This document shows, piece after piece, positions 1 to 10,880 of a stretch of DNA of 40,584 nucleotides. The DNA is from Lentzea aerocolonigenes. GTDB taxonomy: Bacteria; Actinomycetota; Actinomycetes; Mycobacteriales; Pseudonocardiaceae. Within the stretch, counting starts at the first letter, position 1. Every line of letters begins with the position of its first letter. A model generated the notes under the pieces. That model was not told where the DNA came from and did not search any database. It saw nothing but the letters and a program-made list of their open reading frames with translations. The stretch covers positions 1-40,584 of the forward strand of contig NZ_JYJG01000231.1 of the NCBI RefSeq assembly GCF_000955955.1, given 5' to 3'. The translations under genes and the position numbers were made by a program.

Positions 1-1312
1 CAGCGTTTTCGTTCGGTACGCTGGAGAACGGGGGGATCCCCGCGGCCTGCTCCAAGATCACGTGGGCGTTCGTGCCGCTGATGCCGAAGGACGAGACGGC
101 GCAACGGCGGGCCCGGCCGGTTTCCGGCCACTGGGTCGTGTCCTGGAGTAGGGCGATGGTGCCCGGGGTCCAGTCGACGTGGGTCGAGGGCTCGGCGGCG
201 TGCAGGGTGCGGGGCAGGACGCCGTGCTGCAGGGCCATGACCATCTTGATGACCGAGGCGACGCCCGCGGCCGACTGGGTGTGGCCGATGTTCGACTTCA
301 CCGAGCCCAGGAGCAGCGGGCGGTCGGCGTCGCGGTCGCGGCCGTAGGTGTTGAAGAGGGCCTGGGCTTCGATGGGGTCGCCCAGAGAGGTGCCGGTGCC
401 GTGGGCGTCGAGGGCGTCGATGTCGTTGGTGGCCACGCCGGAGTTGGCGAGAGCCTGCATGATCACGCGTTGCTGCGACGGGCCGTTCGGGGCGGACAGG
501 CCGTTGGAGGCGCCGTCCTGGTTGACGGCCGAGCCGCGGATCACGGCCAGGATGCGATGGCCCGCAGCCACAGCGTCGGACTGGCGCATCAGCAGGAGCA
601 TGCCGATGCCCTCGGAGAGGATCATGCCGTCGGCGGAGTCGGAGAACGACTTGCAGCGGCCGTCGCGGGCGAGGGCGCGTTGGCGGGAGAAGGCGATCAG
701 CGGCTTGGGGTTCGGCATGATCGTCGCGCCACCGGCCACGGCGAACGCGGACTCGCCGGTGCGCAGCGACTGGCACGCGAGGTGCATTGCCACCAGAGAA
801 GAAGAGCAGGCGGTGTCGACGGTGACGGCCGGACCCTCGAAGCCGAACACGTAGGCGACACGACCGGACAGCACCGAAGGCGAGGTGCCGGTGACCTGGT
901 AGCCCTCGGAGCCGCCGTCACCGCCGCCGTACTCGATGTAGGAGGAGCCGATGAACGCGCCGACCTTCTTGCCGCGCAACGCGGCCGGGTCGATGCCCGC
1001 GCGTTCCACGGCCTCCCAGGTGGTTTCGAGGAGCAGGCGCTGTTGCGGGTCCATGCCCGTGGCTTCGCGCGGTGAGATGCCGAAGAACGACGGGTCGAAG
1101 TCGCCCGCGCCGGGCAGGTAGCCGCCGGCGGTGGTGTAGGTGGTGCCGGGACGGTCGGGGTCCGGGTCGTACATCTGCGCCATGTCGAAGCCGCGGTCCG
1201 CCGGGAACTCCGTGATCGCGTCCGTGCCGGCGAGCACCATCTCCCAGAACGCCTCGGGAGTGTTGGCGTCGCCCGGGAAACGGCAGCTCATGCCGACGAT
1301 CGCGATCGGCTC
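1..1312 (-). other. PKS module C: ketosynthase (rest of module outside window)
   Basis: KS begins at E3152 ([14 protein letters not shown]) with nucleophile C3320 in VDTACSSS and HGTGT further on. The domain is complete to NAHVILEQA. The last 14 or so residues in the window already belong to the KS-AT linker. The AT, any reducing domains and the ACP lie beyond position 1, so the substrate and reduction state of this module cannot be told here. Confidence 0.93.
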
Positions 1313-4300
1313 GTCCGAGTCGATGTTCGCCGAGTAGGTCAAGGCTTCCGCTGCCGAGCCGAGCAGTTCAGCGAGCAGGTGATCGGCGAGCACGACGGGT
1401 GTCGGGTAGTCGAAGACCAGGGTGGCGGGCAACGACAGACCGGTGGCGTCGGACAGCTTCTTGCGCAACTCCACGGCGGTCAGCGAGTCGAACCCGATGT
1501 CGCGGAACGCGCGGTTCTCCCCCACCTCCTCGATCGAGCTGTGGCCGAGCGTCGCGGCGGCTTCGGCGCGGACGAGTTCGACCAGCTTGAGCTTCTGGTC
1601 CTCTTCGGACAGTGAACGCAGCTTGCGTGCGAACTCCGAGTCGTCGCGGCGAACCTCCTCGACGACCGTCAAAGCCCTGACCTCGGGCAGATCTGCCAGC
1701 AGCGCGGACGGGCGCACCGAGGTGAACAGCGGGAAGTAGGTGTCCCAGTCGATGTCGGCGACGGTGACGCAGGTGTCGTCGTGCATCACGGCACGGTTCA
1801 GCTCGACGACGGCCTGGTCCGGCTGCAGGAACGTCAAACCGCGGCGCGCCAGGTTGTCGGACATGGCCTCGTGGGTCGCCATGCCGACCTCGGCCCACGG
1901 GCCCCACGCGATCGACGTCGCCCGCAGGCCACGTGCGCGGCGCGCCTCGGCGAGGGCGTCGCAGTAGGCGTTCGCGGCGCCGTAGGCGGCCTGGCCACCA
2001 CTGCCCCACACGCCCGCGATCGAGCCGAACAGCACGAAGAAGTCGACCTCGCCGACCAGCGCGTCGAGGTTCGCGGCACCGGTCACCTTGGCGGACAACA
2101 CATCCGCGAAGTCGTCCAGCGACGTCAGCTCGAGAGGAGCGTGCTGCGCGGCACCAGCCGTGTGCACGACACCGGACAGATCGGAGATGCCCTCGAGGAC
2201 AACGGAAAGCGCCTCACGGTCGGCGACATCGCAGGCGACGATCGAGACCCGCGGGCCGAGTTCCTCCAGCGCCGCCTTCAGCTCGGCGGCGCCCGGCGCG
2301 TCCATGCCGCGGCGGGAAGTCAGCACCAGCCCGGAAACACCGCGCTCAGCGAGCCACTTCGCCGTCGTGGCACCAAGTCCGCCGGTGCCGCCGGTGATCA
2401 GCACCGTGCCGTTCGCGGTGTAGTCGGACGGCAGCGCGTCGACCGGACGATGCGCCAGACGACGTCCCATGACGCCGGACGACCGCACGGCCAGCTGATC
2501 TTCGCCTTCGAGACCCGCGACGCAGGACACGAAGCGGCGCAACGCGTTCTCGTCGAGCACCTCGGGCATGTCGATCAGACCGGCCCAGCGCTGCGGGTAC
2601 TCCAGCGCTGCCGCACGGCCGAAGCCCCACACGGCGGCCTGCGCGGCGGAGCGCACCGAGTCGGAAGTCTCGGCGGCGACAGCACCGGACGTGACCGCCC
2701 AGATCGGCGCCTCTACCGACTTGACGAGCAGAATCGACTGCTCCAGGCCGGCGGTCAGCACCTGAGCGGGCGACTGGTCCAGCGCCACCAACGACACCAC
2801 GAGATCGCACTCAGGAATGTCCGCGATCGACGTGACGACCGTGGCCTCGGCGCCGTAAGCGGCGAGCGTGGCGCGGTAAGGCTCGGCGTCGACAGCCGGA
2901 GTCGTCAGAACCGTGATGTGGCCGGACAGGACCGGCGTGCCCGTGATGCGGACCGGCGCCCACAGCACCCGGTAGCGCCACGAGTCGAGCAGCGATTTCT
3001 CCTGGTTGCCCGCACGCCACGACGACAGGGCGGGGATCAGCGAGTCCAGCGAGGCGCTCTGCTCCTCCCCCAGCCTCAGCAGGGCCGCGAGCTCACGGGC
3101 GTCGCCGCGTTCGATGGCCGCCCACAGCTTGGCGTCCGCCGGGTCAGCGTCAGCGACCGCCGGAGCGACGGAGCCCAGCGGCCAGTAGTACTCGTGCTGG
3201 AAGGCGTAGGTCGGCAACGCCACGCGGTGCGCCGGGCCGAAGTAGGCCTTCCAGTCGACGGACACACCGGTGGCGAACAGGCGTCCCAGCGCCAGCGCGA
3301 CCGAGGCCTCTTCCGAACGGTCCTTGCGCAGGACCGGGATCGCCCCGTCGACCAGTGCCGAGAGAGCGCCCTCGGGCCCGATCTCCACGAACGTCGTCAC
3401 GCCGGCAGCGCGGGCCGCCTCGACGTTGTCGTGGAACCGGACAGCCTCTCGCACGTGTGAGACCCAGTAACCGGGCGAGGTCACGTCCCCGGACGTGTGC
3501 AGCGGGATCGACGGCGTCGCGAACGACAGGCCCGCCACGACCGCGCGGAACTCGTCGAGCATCGGCTCCATCAGTGGCGAGTGGAACGCGTGCGATACCG
3601 GAAGTTGCCTGGTCTTGCGATCGTTAAAGCTTGTAACGATCGTTAGAACCTCTTGCGCAACGCCCGCGATGGTCACGGAGTCCGGGCTGTTGATCGCGGC
3701 GATCGAGACGCCCGCGGTGAGCAGCGGGGTGACTTCGGCTTCCGTTGCCTGGATGGCGACCATGGCGCCGCCGGCCGGGAGCGCCTGCATCAGGCGGGCG
3801 CGGGCCGACACGAGGGTGCAGGCGTCGTCGAGAGAGAGGACACCGGCCACGTGGGCGGCGGCGATCTCGCCGATCGAGTGGCCTACGAGAGCGTTGACCT
3901 TCACCCCCCACGAGCGGACGAGACGGAACAGCGCGACCTCGAAGGCGAACAGGGCCAGCTGGGCGTTGCCGGTCTGCTGCAGCTCCTCCTCGGAGGAGCC
4001 CCACATGACGTCGCGAACGGGCAGGCGGTCGAGCACCTCGTCGAGCGCGGTGGCGAACACCGGGTAGCGGACGTAGAGCTCGCGGCCCATGCCGAGGCGC
4101 TGCGATCCCTGGCCGGAGAACAGGAACGCCACCTTGCCCGGCGCCACCTCCCCCTCGACCACGGCGGGGTCGGCATTCTCGGTTGCGAGAGCCCCTAGCG
4201 AACGCAACAGGGTCTCACGATCGTTAGCCACTATCGCCGCTCGCTGTTCGAACGCCGAACGCGTCGTCGCGAGAGAGAAGGCCAGGTCGTGGAGCGTGAC

Positions 4301-7300
4301 ATCAGACGACTCGACGAACGAACGCAGGCGCGCGGCCTGTCCGCGCACGGCACGGCGGGTGCGACCGGACAACACCACCGGCACGACGACGTCCGAAGGC
4401 GCGGAACCCGGAACGCCGGCGGCCGGCGGCTGCTCGATGATGACGTGGGCGTTGGTGCCCGAGATGCCGAACGACGAGACACCCGCACGTCGCGGCCGGG
4501 AAACCGCAGGCCAGGACCGCGACGAGGTCAGCAGTTCGACGGCGCCCTCGGTCCAGTCGACGTGCGAGGAAGCCGTGGTGACGTGCAGCGTCTGCGGCAC
4601 GACGCCGTGACGCATCGCCTGCACCATCTTGATCACGCCGGCGACACCGGCGGCGGCCTGCGTGTGGCCCATGTTCGACTTCACCGAGCCGAGGAGCAGC
4701 GGTTCCGTGCGGTTCTGGCCGTAGGTCGCGAGAAGGGCCTGCGCCTCGATCGGGTCACCCAGCGTCGTGCCGGTGCCGTGCGCTTCGACGACGTCCACAT
4801 CGGACGAAGCGAGCCCGGCGTTCGCCAGCGCGGCACGGATCACACGCTGCTGAGCCGGTCCGTTCGGCGCCATCAAGCCGTTCGACGCGCCGTCCTGGTT
4901 CACCGCCGAACCGCGGATCACGGCGAGAACGGGGTGGCCGTTGCGCTGGGCGTCGGAGAGGCGCTCCAGCACGACCACACCGGCCCCCTCGGACCAGCCC
5001 ACACCGTCGGCCGAGTCGGAGAACGCCTTGCACCGGCCGTCCGGCGACAGACCGCGCTGCCGGGAGAACTCGATCAACGCGGTCGGCGTCGACATGACCG
5101 TCACGCCACCGGCCAGCGCGAGCGAGCACTCCCCCGCCCGCAGCGCCTGCATCGCCCAGTGCATTGCCACCAAAGAAGAAGAGCAGGCGGTGTCGACCGT
5201 GACCGCCGGGCCTTCCAAGCCCAGGGTGTAGGAGACACGACCGGACACAATGGACGGTGAGGTGCCGGAACCCTGGAAGCCCTCGAAGTCGCCGCCGCCC
5301 AAACGCGCCCCGTAGTCGTTGTACATGACGCCCGCGAAGACGCCGGTTTGCGTGCCGCGCAACGACACCGGGTCGATTCCGGCGTGTTCGACCGCCTCCC
5401 AGACGACCTCCAGCAGGATGCGTTGCTGCGAGTCGGTGCCGAGAGCCTCGCGGGGTGACATGCCGAAGAAGCCGGCGTCGAACTCGCCCGCGTCGTGCAG
5501 GAAGCCGCCGGAGCGCGAGTAGGTCGTGCCGGGGTGGTCGGGGTCGGGGTGGTAGAGGTTCTCCAGGTCCCAGCCGCGGTTCGACGGCAGGCCGGAGACC
5601 GCGTCGCCGCCCTCGGACACCAGGCGCCACAGGTCGTCCGCGGAGCCGATGCCGTCCGGGTAGCGGCAGCCCATGCCGACGATCACGATCGGGTCGTCCG
5701 AGCCGGCGGCCTGGACCTGCACTGGCACAACGGCATCCGCGTCGCCGTCGGACAGTTCGTCCAGCAGGTGCGCGGACAGTGCGACCGGTGTCGGGTAGTC
5801 GAACACCATCGTCGCGGGCAGGCGCAGGCCGGTCACGGCGGTCAGCTGGTTGCGCAGCTCGACGGCGGTCAGCGAGTCGAAGCCGAGGTCCTGGAACTGG
5901 CGCGTGGGCTCGATCTCGTCGCCGCTCGCATGGCCGAGGACGGCCGCGACCTGACCGCGGACCAGCTCCAGCACCGCGTCGGAGCGCTCTTCCGCGCCGA
6001 GGCCGGAAAGCCTGCGGATCAACGTGTCGGCGGTCTCCGAACCAGAGGCAGCACGGCGGGTCCGGACGCGGATCAGGCCGCGCAGCAACGGCGGCACCTC
6101 GCCGCGCTGCCGCAACGTCGCGAGGTCGAGGCGTGCGGGCACCAGTGCGGCGGCGGTGGTGGATGCCACCGCGCGGTCGAACAGGCTGAGGCCCTGTTCG
6201 ACGGTCAGCGGAGGCATACCTGATCGCGTCATGCGTTCGGCGTCCTGGTCGGTGAGCATGCCGTCGCCCGCCCACGCGCCCCATGCCAAAGACACCGCGG
6301 GAGCACCGGTGGAACGGCGGAACTCGGCCAAGGCGTCCAGGAAGTGGTTGCCTGCCGCGTAGTTCGCCTGCCCGGCCGTTCCCCACGTGCCGGCCAGCGA
6401 CGAGAACAGCACCAGCGGCACGCCGGGCAGCGCGACGTGCAGGTTCCAGGCGGCGTCGACCTTCGGAGCCAGCACCGGGTGCAGCCGCTCCGGCGTGAGC
6501 GACGAGATGACGCCGTCGTCCAGGACGCCGGCGCTGTGCACGACGGCGGTGATCTCGTGCCCGGAGACCAAGGCAGCGACCGCCGAGGCGTCGGTGACAT
6601 CGCACGCGACCACGGAAACGCTGGCGCCCAACGACTCCAGCTCCGACACGTCACCCGTGCCACGACGTGACACCAGTACGAGCTCGCGCACGCCGTGTTC
6701 GGTGACGAGGTGCTTGGCGACGATCTTGCCCAGGCCGCCGGTGCCGCCGGTGATCAGGACCTTGGAGCCCCACTCGATCGGAGCTTCCCCGATGTCGGCG
6801 CGGGCCAGGCGCGGCGCGTAGACCTCACCGTTCCGCAACGCCAGCTGCGGCTCCTCGGAGGCGACAGCGGCAGCGAGCGCGGCGTCGGAGGCGTCGGTGC
6901 CGTCGAGCTCGATCAGCGAGAAACGGCCGGGCGACTCGGACTGCGCCGAACGCACCATTCCCCACACCGCGGCCGATGCCAGGTCCGCGCTGTTCGTGAC
7001 GAAGACGACGCGCTCGTCGCGTTCTTCTTGCAGCAGGCCGAGAACTCGCTCGGTCAGTTCGTGGACCGAAGCGACGACGTCCTCGTTGCCCCGCAGCGGG
7101 ATGACCAGGGCAGCGGAGTCGGCAGCGGCCGGAACCGTCACGGGCACCCAGTCGACCTGGAACAGCGCGTCTCGGTCCACAGTGGACTCTGCTGCGACCG
7201 CGCGCACCACCAGCGAATCGGCCGAGGCGACCGGCTTGCCGGCACCGTCGACGGCCGCGATGGCGTAGGCGTTGTCGCCGGAACGGGTCAGGCGGACGCG

Positions 7301-10300
7301 CAGCGTGGAGGCGCCGGTCGCGTGCAGCGAGACGCCCTCCCACGAGAACGGCAGCCCGGCCTCGCCCTCACCCGAGATCAGCGCGGCGTGCAGGGCGGCG
7401 TCGAGAAGTGCCGGGTGCAGGCCGAATCCGGCCGGGTCGACACCTTCGGGAAGCGACACCTCGGCGTACACGACGCCGTCCCCGGCGCGCCAGGCTTGAC
7501 GCAGGCCTTGGAAGACAGGCCCGTACTCGAAGCCCATCGCGGCGAAGTTGTCGTAGCAGCCGTCGGTGTCGAGAGGTGTGGCGCCGGCGGGTGGCCACAC
7601 CGTGGCGTCGAAGGCGGCTTCGCGGGCGGGGGCGCCCAGAACGCCGATCGCGTGCTGCGTCCAGGGTTCGTCGTCGGAACCCTCGGCGCGCGAGTAGATC
7701 TTGACGGTGCGGCGGCCGTTGGCGTCGGCGTTGCCGATCCACAACTGCACCTGGACGCCGCCGCGTTCGGGGACGATCAGCGGTGCGGTCAGCGTGAGCT
7801 CTTCGACGCGGTCGCAGCCGACCTCGTCGCCCGCGCGGATGGCGAGTTCGAGATAAGCCGTGCCGGGCAACAGGACCGCGCCTCGCACGGCGTGGTCGAC
7901 GAGCCACGGGTGGGTCTGGCGGGTGAGGCGGCCGGTGAGCAGCGCGCCGTCCTGGTCGGCGAAGGAGACGGTCGCCGTGAGCAGCGGGTGGTGTGCCGCG
8001 CCGAGACCGGCGGCGCGCGGGTCGTGGAAACCGCCGCCGCCCTTGGGCCAGTAGTGCTTGGTCTGGAACGCGTACGTGGGCAGGTCGATGCGCTTGGCGT
8101 TGGTGTGCGCGAAATAAGCCTGCCAGTCGATCTTCGTGCCGCGGACGTGGAGGTTCGCCAGCGCGGTGGTGATCGCCTCGACCTCGTTGCGGCCCTTGCG
8201 GAGCAGCGGTGTGGCGCCCTCTTCGACCAGTGCGGAGAGGATGCCGTCGGGGCCGATCTCGACGAACTGGGTGACGCCGTGGGTGGTGAGCCAGGTGATG
8301 CCGTCGGCGAACCTGACTGCCTCGCGGACGTGGCTGACCCAGTAGTCGGCGGTGGTGATCTGCTCGACGCGGGCCTGCTCGCCGGTGAGGTTCGAGATGA
8401 GCGGGATGATCGGTGCTTCGAAGGTGATTTCGGCGATGGCCTGCTTGAAGTCGTCGAGCATCGGCTCCATCAGCGGCGAGTGGAACGCGTGGGAGACCTT
8501 GAGCTGCTTGGTCTTCTCGAAGTTGGCCGCGACTTCGCGGGCTGCTGCTTCGGTGCCGGCGATGACGATGCTCGTGGGGCCGTTGATGGCGGCGATGGAG
8601 ACGTTGTCGGTGAGGTGCGGGGTGACCTCGTCCTCGGTGGCCTGGAGCGCGATCATCACGCCGCCGGGCGGAAGGTTCTGCATCAGGGTGGCGCGGGCGG
8701 TGATGAGCTTCGCGGCGTCTTCGAGGCTGAACACACCGGCGATGTGCGCGGCGGCAATCTCGCCGATGGAGTGGCCGGCGACGAAGTCCGGTTTCAGGCC
8801 CCACGACTCGGCGAGGCGGTAGAGGGCGACCTCGATGGCGAACAGCGCGGGCTGGGTGTTGCGGGTTTGGTCGAGGGCTTCCGCGTTGTCGCCCCAGATG
8901 ATGGTTTTGAGGCTCGGGTCGAGGTGGTTCAGAACCGCGTCGAACGCCTCGGCGAACACTGGGAAGCGCGTGTAGAGGTCCTTGCCCATGCTCGTGCGCT
9001 GAGCGCCTTGGCCGGTGAACAGGAAGGCCTGCTTGGTGCGGGCGGCGGTGCCCTGGGTGAGGCCGGGAGCGAGGGTGCCGGTGGCGAGGGCTTCGAGGCC
9101 GGTGCGGAGGTCGCCGACGATGGCGGCGCGGTGGTCGAACGACGCGCGGGTGGTCGCGAGAGAGTAGGCGAGGTCGAGGTTGTCGAACCCGCCGGCCGGG
9201 TCGTGCGCGTCGACGGCGGACAGCAGGCGCTCGGCCTGGGCGCGCAACGCCTCGCGGGAGCGGCCCGAGATCAGGAACGGCACGGTGCCGCGCTCGATCG
9301 GCGTGGCCCCGGCGCTCGGAATCGATACGGATTCGCGGGCCCCCTGGGGGGAGCCACCCCCCATCCCAATCGTCTCAGAAGGGTCTGACAATTCCTGGCG
9401 CGCCGGTTCTGGGGCGGGTGCTTCCTCGATGATCGTGTGGGCGTTGGTGCCCGAGAGGCCGAACGAGGAGACGGCGGCGCGGCGGGGTTGGCCCGTGGCA
9501 GGCCAGGGGGTGGTCGAGGTGACCAGCTGGACGGCGCCCGCGTCCCAGTCGACGTGGGTGGACGGGGTGTCGACGCCCAGGGTTGGCGGGACGATGCCCG
9601 CGCGGATGGCCATGATCATCTTGATCACGCCGGCCACGCCCGCGGCGGCCTGGGTGTGGCTGATGTTGGACTTGATCGAGCCGAGCAGCAGGGGCTGTGA
9701 GGCCGGGCGGCTGCGGCCGTAGGTGGCCAGCAGGGCCTGGGCTTCTACCGGGTCGCCGAGGACGGTGCCGGTGCCGTGCGCTTCGACGACGTCGATCTGG
9801 TCGCTCGACAGGCGGGCGTTGACCAGGGCGGCCTGGATTACGCGTTGCTGGGAGGGGCCGTTCGGGGCGGTCAGGCCGTTGGAGGCGCCGTCCTGGTTGA
9901 CGGCCGAGCCGCGCAGCACGGCCAGCACCTCATGCCCGTTGCGCCGAGCGTCCGACAAGCGCTCCAGCACCAGCATGCCGACGCCCTCGGACCAACCCGT
10001 GCCGTCGGCCGAGTCGGAGAAGGAGCGGCAGCGGCCGTCGGAGGACAGGCCGCCCTGGCGTGAGAACTCCACGAACGTCGCCGGGTTGGCCATCACCGTG
10101 ACGCCACCGGCCAGAGCCAGAGACGACTCGCCCGCGCGGAGGGACTGCATCGCGAGATGCATTGCCACCAAAGAAGAAGAGCACGCGGTGTCCAGCGTCA
10201 CCGAAGGGCCGACGAAGCCCAGGGTGTAGGAGATTCGGCCCGAGATCACCGAGTTCGAGGAACCCAGCAGGACCATGCCCTCGCCGCCCTCGCCCGGGCC

Positions 10301-10765
10301 GAGCTGGTAGTCCTGGTTCATCGCGCCCGCGAAGACGGCGGTCGAGGAGCCCTTCAGGGCGTGCGGGTCGATGCCCGCCCGTTCCAGGGCTTCCCAGGTG
10401 ACCTCGAGCAGCACGCGCTGCTGCGGGTTCATGCCGAGGGCTTCGCGCGGCGAGATGCCGAAGAAGTCGGCGTCGAACTCGCCCGCGCCCTCCAGGAAGC
10501 CGCCCTGGTCGCTCGACGACAGGGCGAGCATCTCCGGGTCCCAGCCGCGGTCCGTGGGAAACGCACGGATGCCGTGCTCGCCGTTCACGACCATCTGCCA
10601 CAGATCTTCGGGACTGCGCACCCCGCCGGGGAAGCGGCAGCCGATGCCCACGACGGCGATCGGTTCCGACGCGGCCGATTCCAGGTCCTGCAGGCGCCTC
10701 TTGGTGCGCTGAAGGTCCGTACTGGCCCGGCGGAGGTAGTCCCGGAGCTTCTGTTCGTTGTCCAT
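1..10765 (-). CDS. modular type I polyketide synthase, internal subunit (3' end outside window)
   Basis: Chain-extending polyketide synthase. One frame is open from the ATG at 10765 to the window edge, giving 3588 residues; I checked the phase at ten catalytic motifs. The ATG is the only possible start because an in-frame TGA lies two codons upstream; GAGGG sits directly against it. Residues 1-33 ([19 protein letters not shown]..) form a charged helix typical of N-terminal docking domains, so this is an internal subunit fed by another PKS protein, not a loading subunit. Order: KS-AT-DH-KR-ACP, KS-AT-KR-ACP, KS (cut). All visible active sites are intact, and each module is described separately. 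It lies downstream of the CCR-P450 operon, after a terminator-like hairpin, so it probably has its own promoter in 10766-10840. The modular PKS assignment is certain; the product is not known from this window. Confidence 0.97.
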   Translation of the reverse strand, partial: MDNEQKLRDYLRRASTDLQRTKRRLQDLESAASEPIAVVGIGCRFPGGVRSPEDLWQMVVNGEHGIRAFPTDRGWDPEMLALSSSDQGGFLEGAGEFDADFFGISPREALGMNPQQRVLLEVTWEALERAGIDPHALKGSSTAVFAGAMNQDYQLGPGEGGEGMVLLGSSNSVISGRISYTLGFVGPSVTLDTACSSSLVAMHLAMQSLRAGESSLALAGGVTVMANPATFVEFSRQGGLSSDGRCRSFSDSADGTGWSEGVGMLVLERLSDARRNGHEVLAVLRGSAVNQDGASNGLTAPNGPSQQRVIQAALVNARLSSDQIDVVEAHGTGTVLGDPVEAQALLATYGRSRPASQPLLLGSIKSNISHTQAAAGVAGVIKMIMAIRAGIVPPTLGVDTPSTHVDWDAGAVQLVTSTTPWPATGQPRRAAVSSFGLSGTNAHTIIEEAPAPEPARQELSDPSETIGMGGGSPQGARESVSIPSAGATPIERGTVPFLISGRSREALRAQAERLLSAVDAHDPAGGFDNLDLAYSLATTRASFDHRAAIVGDLRTGLEALATGTLAPGLTQGTAARTKQAFLFTGQGAQRTSMGKDLYTRFPVFAEAFDAVLNHLDPSLKTIIWGDNAEALDQTRNTQPALFAIEVALYRLAESWGLKPDFVAGHSIGEIAAAHIAGVFSLEDAAKLITARATLMQNLPPGGVMIALQATEDEVTPHLTDNVSIAAINGPTSIVIAGTEAAAREVAANFEKTKQLKVSHAFHSPLMEPMLDDFKQAIAEITFEAPIIPLISNLTGEQARVEQITTADYWVSHVREAVRFADGITWLTTHGVTQFVEIGPDGILSALVEEGATPLLRKGRNEVEAITTALANLHVRGTKIDWQAYFAHTNAKRIDLPTYAFQTKHYWPKGGGGFHDPRAAGLGAAHHPLLTATVSFADQDGALLTGRLTRQTHPWLVDHAVRGAVLLPGTAYLELAIRAGDEVGCDRVEELTLTAPLIVPERGGVQVQLWIGNADANGRRTVKIYSRAEGSDDEPWTQHAIGVLGAPAREAAFDATVWPPAGATPLDTDGCYDNFAAMGFEYGPVFQGLRQAWRAGDGVVYAEVSLPEGVDPAGFGLHPALLDAALHAALISGEGEAGLPFSWEGVSLHATGASTLRVRLTRSGDNAYAIAAVDGAGKPVASADSLVVRAVAAESTVDRDALFQVDWVPVTVPAAADSAALVIPLRGNEDVVASVHELTERVLGLLQEERDERVVFVTNSADLASAAVWGMVRSAQSESPGRFSLIELDGTDASDAALAAAVASEEPQLALRNGEVYAPRLARADIGEAPIEWGSKVLITGGTGGLGKIVAKHLVTEHGVRELVLVSRRGTGDVSELESLGASVSVVACDVTDASAVAALVSGHEITAVVHSAGVLDDGVISSLTPERLHPVLAPKVDAAWNLHVALPGVPLVLFSSLAGTWGTAGQANYAAGNHFLDALAEFRRSTGAPAVSLAWGAWAGDGMLTDQDAERMTRSGMPPLTVEQGLSLFDRAVASTTAAALVPARLDLATLRQRGEVPPLLRGLIRVRTRRAASGSETADTLIRRLSGLGAEERSDAVLELVRGQVAAVLGHASGDEIEPTRQFQDLGFDSLTAVELRNQLTAVTGLRLPATMVFDYPTPVALSAHLLDELSDGDADAVVPVQVQAAGSDDPIVIVGMGCRYPDGIGSADDLWRLVSEGGDAVSGLPSNRGWDLENLYHPDPDHPGTTYSRSGGFLHDAGEFDAGFFGMSPREALGTDSQQRILLEVVWEAVEHAGIDPVSLRGTQTGVFAGVMYNDYGARLGGGDFEGFQGSGTSPSIVSGRVSYTLGLEGPAVTVDTACSSSLVAMHWAMQALRAGECSLALAGGVTVMSTPTALIEFSRQRGLSPDGRCKAFSDSADGVGWSEGAGVVVLERLSDAQRNGHPVLAVIRGSAVNQDGASNGLMAPNGPAQQRVIRAALANAGLASSDVDVVEAHGTGTTLGDPIEAQALLATYGQNRTEPLLLGSVKSNMGHTQAAAGVAGVIKMVQAMRHGVVPQTLHVTTASSHVDWTEGAVELLTSSRSWPAVSRPRRAGVSSFGISGTNAHVIIEQPPAAGVPGSAPSDVVVPVVLSGRTRRAVRGQAARLRSFVESSDVTLHDLAFSLATTRSAFEQRAAIVANDRETLLRSLGALATENADPAVVEGEVAPGKVAFLFSGQGSQRLGMGRELYVRYPVFATALDEVLDRLPVRDVMWGSSEEELQQTGNAQLALFAFEVALFRLVRSWGVKVNALVGHSIGEIAAAHVAGVLSLDDACTLVSARARLMQALPAGGAMVAIQATEAEVTPLLTAGVSIAAINSPDSVTIAGVAQEVLTIVTSFNDRKTRQLPVSHAFHSPLMEPMLDEFRAVVAGLSFATPSIPLHTSGDVTSPGYWVSHVREAVRFHDNVEAARAAGVTTFVEIGPEGALSALVDGAIPVLRKDRSEEASVALALGRLFATGVSVDWKAYFGPAHRVALPTYAFQHEYYWPLGSVAPAVADADPADAKLWAAIERGDARELAALLRLGEEQSASLDSLIPALSSWRAGNQEKSLLDSWRYRVLWAPVRITGTPVLSGHITVLTTPAVDAEPYRATLAAYGAEATVVTSIADIPECDLVVSLVALDQSPAQVLTAGLEQSILLVKSVEAPIWAVTSGAVAAETSDSVRSAAQAAVWGFGRAAALEYPQRWAGLIDMPEVLDENALRRFVSCVAGLEGEDQLAVRSSGVMGRRLAHRPVDALPSDYTANGTVLITGGTGGLGATTAKWLAERGVSGLVLTSRRGMDAPGAAELKAALEELGPRVSIVACDVADREALSVVLEGISDLSGVVHTAGAAQHAPLELTSLDDFADVLSAKVTGAANLDALVGEVDFFVLFGSIAGVWGSGGQAAYGAANAYCDALAEARRARGLRATSIAWGPWAEVGMATHEAMSDNLARRGLTFLQPDQAVVELNRAVMHDDTCVTVADIDWDTYFPLFTSVRPSALLADLPEVRALTVVEEVRRDDSEFARKLRSLSEEDQKLKLVELVRAEAAATLGHSSIEEVGENRAFRDIGFDSLTAVELRKKLSDATGLSLPATLVFDYPTPVVLADHLLAELLGSAAEALTYSANIDSDEPIAIVGMSCRFPGDANTPEAFWEMVLAGTDAITEFPADRGFDMAQMYDPDPDRPGTTYTTAGGYLPGAGDFDPSFFGISPREATGMDPQQRLLLETTWEAVERAGIDPAALRGKKVGAFIGSSYIEYGGGDGGSEGYQVTGTSPSVLSGRVAYVFGFEGPAVTVDTACSSSLVAMHLACQSLRTGESAFAVAGGATIMPNPKPLIAFSRQRALARDGRCKSFSDSADGMILSEGIGMLLLMRQSDAVAAGHRILAVIRGSAVNQDGASNGLSAPNGPSQQRVIMQALANSGVATNDIDALDAHGTGTSLGDPIEAQALFNTYGRDRDADRPLLLGSVKSNIGHTQSAAGVASVIKMVMALQHGVLPRTLHAAEPSTHVDWTPGTIALLQDTTQWPETGRARRCAVSSFGISGTNAHVILEQAAGIPPFSSVPNENA
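1390..5704 (-). other. PKS module B: KS-AT(malonyl)-KR(A-type)-ACP
   Basis: KS spans about residues 1688-2105 with C1861 in DTACSSS and HGTGT. AT spans about 2214-2530 with GQGSQ, S2297 in GHSIGE and HAFH at 2392-2395, again the malonyl-CoA signature. No DH motif lies between AT and KR. KR has GGTGGLG, no LDD (the equivalent stretch reads [10 protein letters not shown]), and a Trp eight residues before the catalytic Y2928 ([11 protein letters not shown]). That pattern is A-type, and Gln three residues before the Tyr suggests subtype A1, so an unepimerised L-hydroxyl is expected. ACP carries S3094 in GFDSL. The AT contains a short AT-rich stretch with unusual codons (3617-3646), described in the findings. 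Confidence 0.92.
5770..10666 (-). other. PKS module A: KS-AT(malonyl)-DH-KR(B-type)-ACP
   Basis: KS spans about residues 34-448, with nucleophile C195 in DTACSSS, HGTGT, and a SNISH motif. AT spans about 578-890, with GQGAQ, catalytic S666 in GHSIGE, and HAFH at 759-762. GHSIGE plus HAFH is the malonyl-CoA signature. DH spans about 921-1200, with H958 in [10 protein letters not shown] (the HxxxGxxxxP motif), D1122 in LLDAALH, and YGP, so it should be active. KR has the nucleotide-binding GGTGGLG near 1338, LDD at 1415-1417 and Y1469. LDD marks a B-type KR giving a D-hydroxyl, and B-type plus DH normally gives a trans double bond. ACP carries S1631 in GFDSL. There is no enoylreductase between DH and KR. 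The KS-AT linker is about 28 residues longer than in module B. Confidence 0.93.
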
Positions 10766-10880
10766 CCCTCAACCCATCTCGAGACGCGACCTGCAGGAAT
10801 CCTCGCGAAGAAGCGCCTGGCATACCCCTAGAAACGAACAGGGGCGCCCCTACAAGAGAGGCGCCCCAACGAAAAGCACG
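10766..10880 (-). terminator. hairpin after the P450 gene, and PKS upstream region
   Basis: GGGGCGCC (10841-10848) and GGCGCCCC (10860-10867) form an 8-bp perfect stem with an 11-nt loop, 14 bp after the P450 stop codon. There is no U-run, which is common for actinobacterial terminators. It separates the CCR-P450 operon from the PKS. The remaining 75 bp before the PKS start must hold the PKS promoter if it is transcribed separately; I see no convincing -35/-10 pair there. Confidence 0.6.

Noticed and set aside
1781..3460. 559-codon open frame on the plus strand opposite the PKS
   Set aside because: It lies antisense to intact KR and AT coding sequence and has Arg/Gly/Gln-rich shadow composition; an artefact of GC-rich third positions.
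5150..5900. Possible frameshift between ACP-A and KS-B
   Set aside because: Rechecking the codon phase at the ACP serine, the KS start and the KS cysteine showed the same frame throughout; the PKS is continuous from 10765 to the window edge.
6695..9388. 897-codon open frame on the plus strand opposite module A
   Set aside because: Antisense to DH, KR and AT with all catalytic motifs on the minus strand; no recognisable domain in the plus-strand translation.
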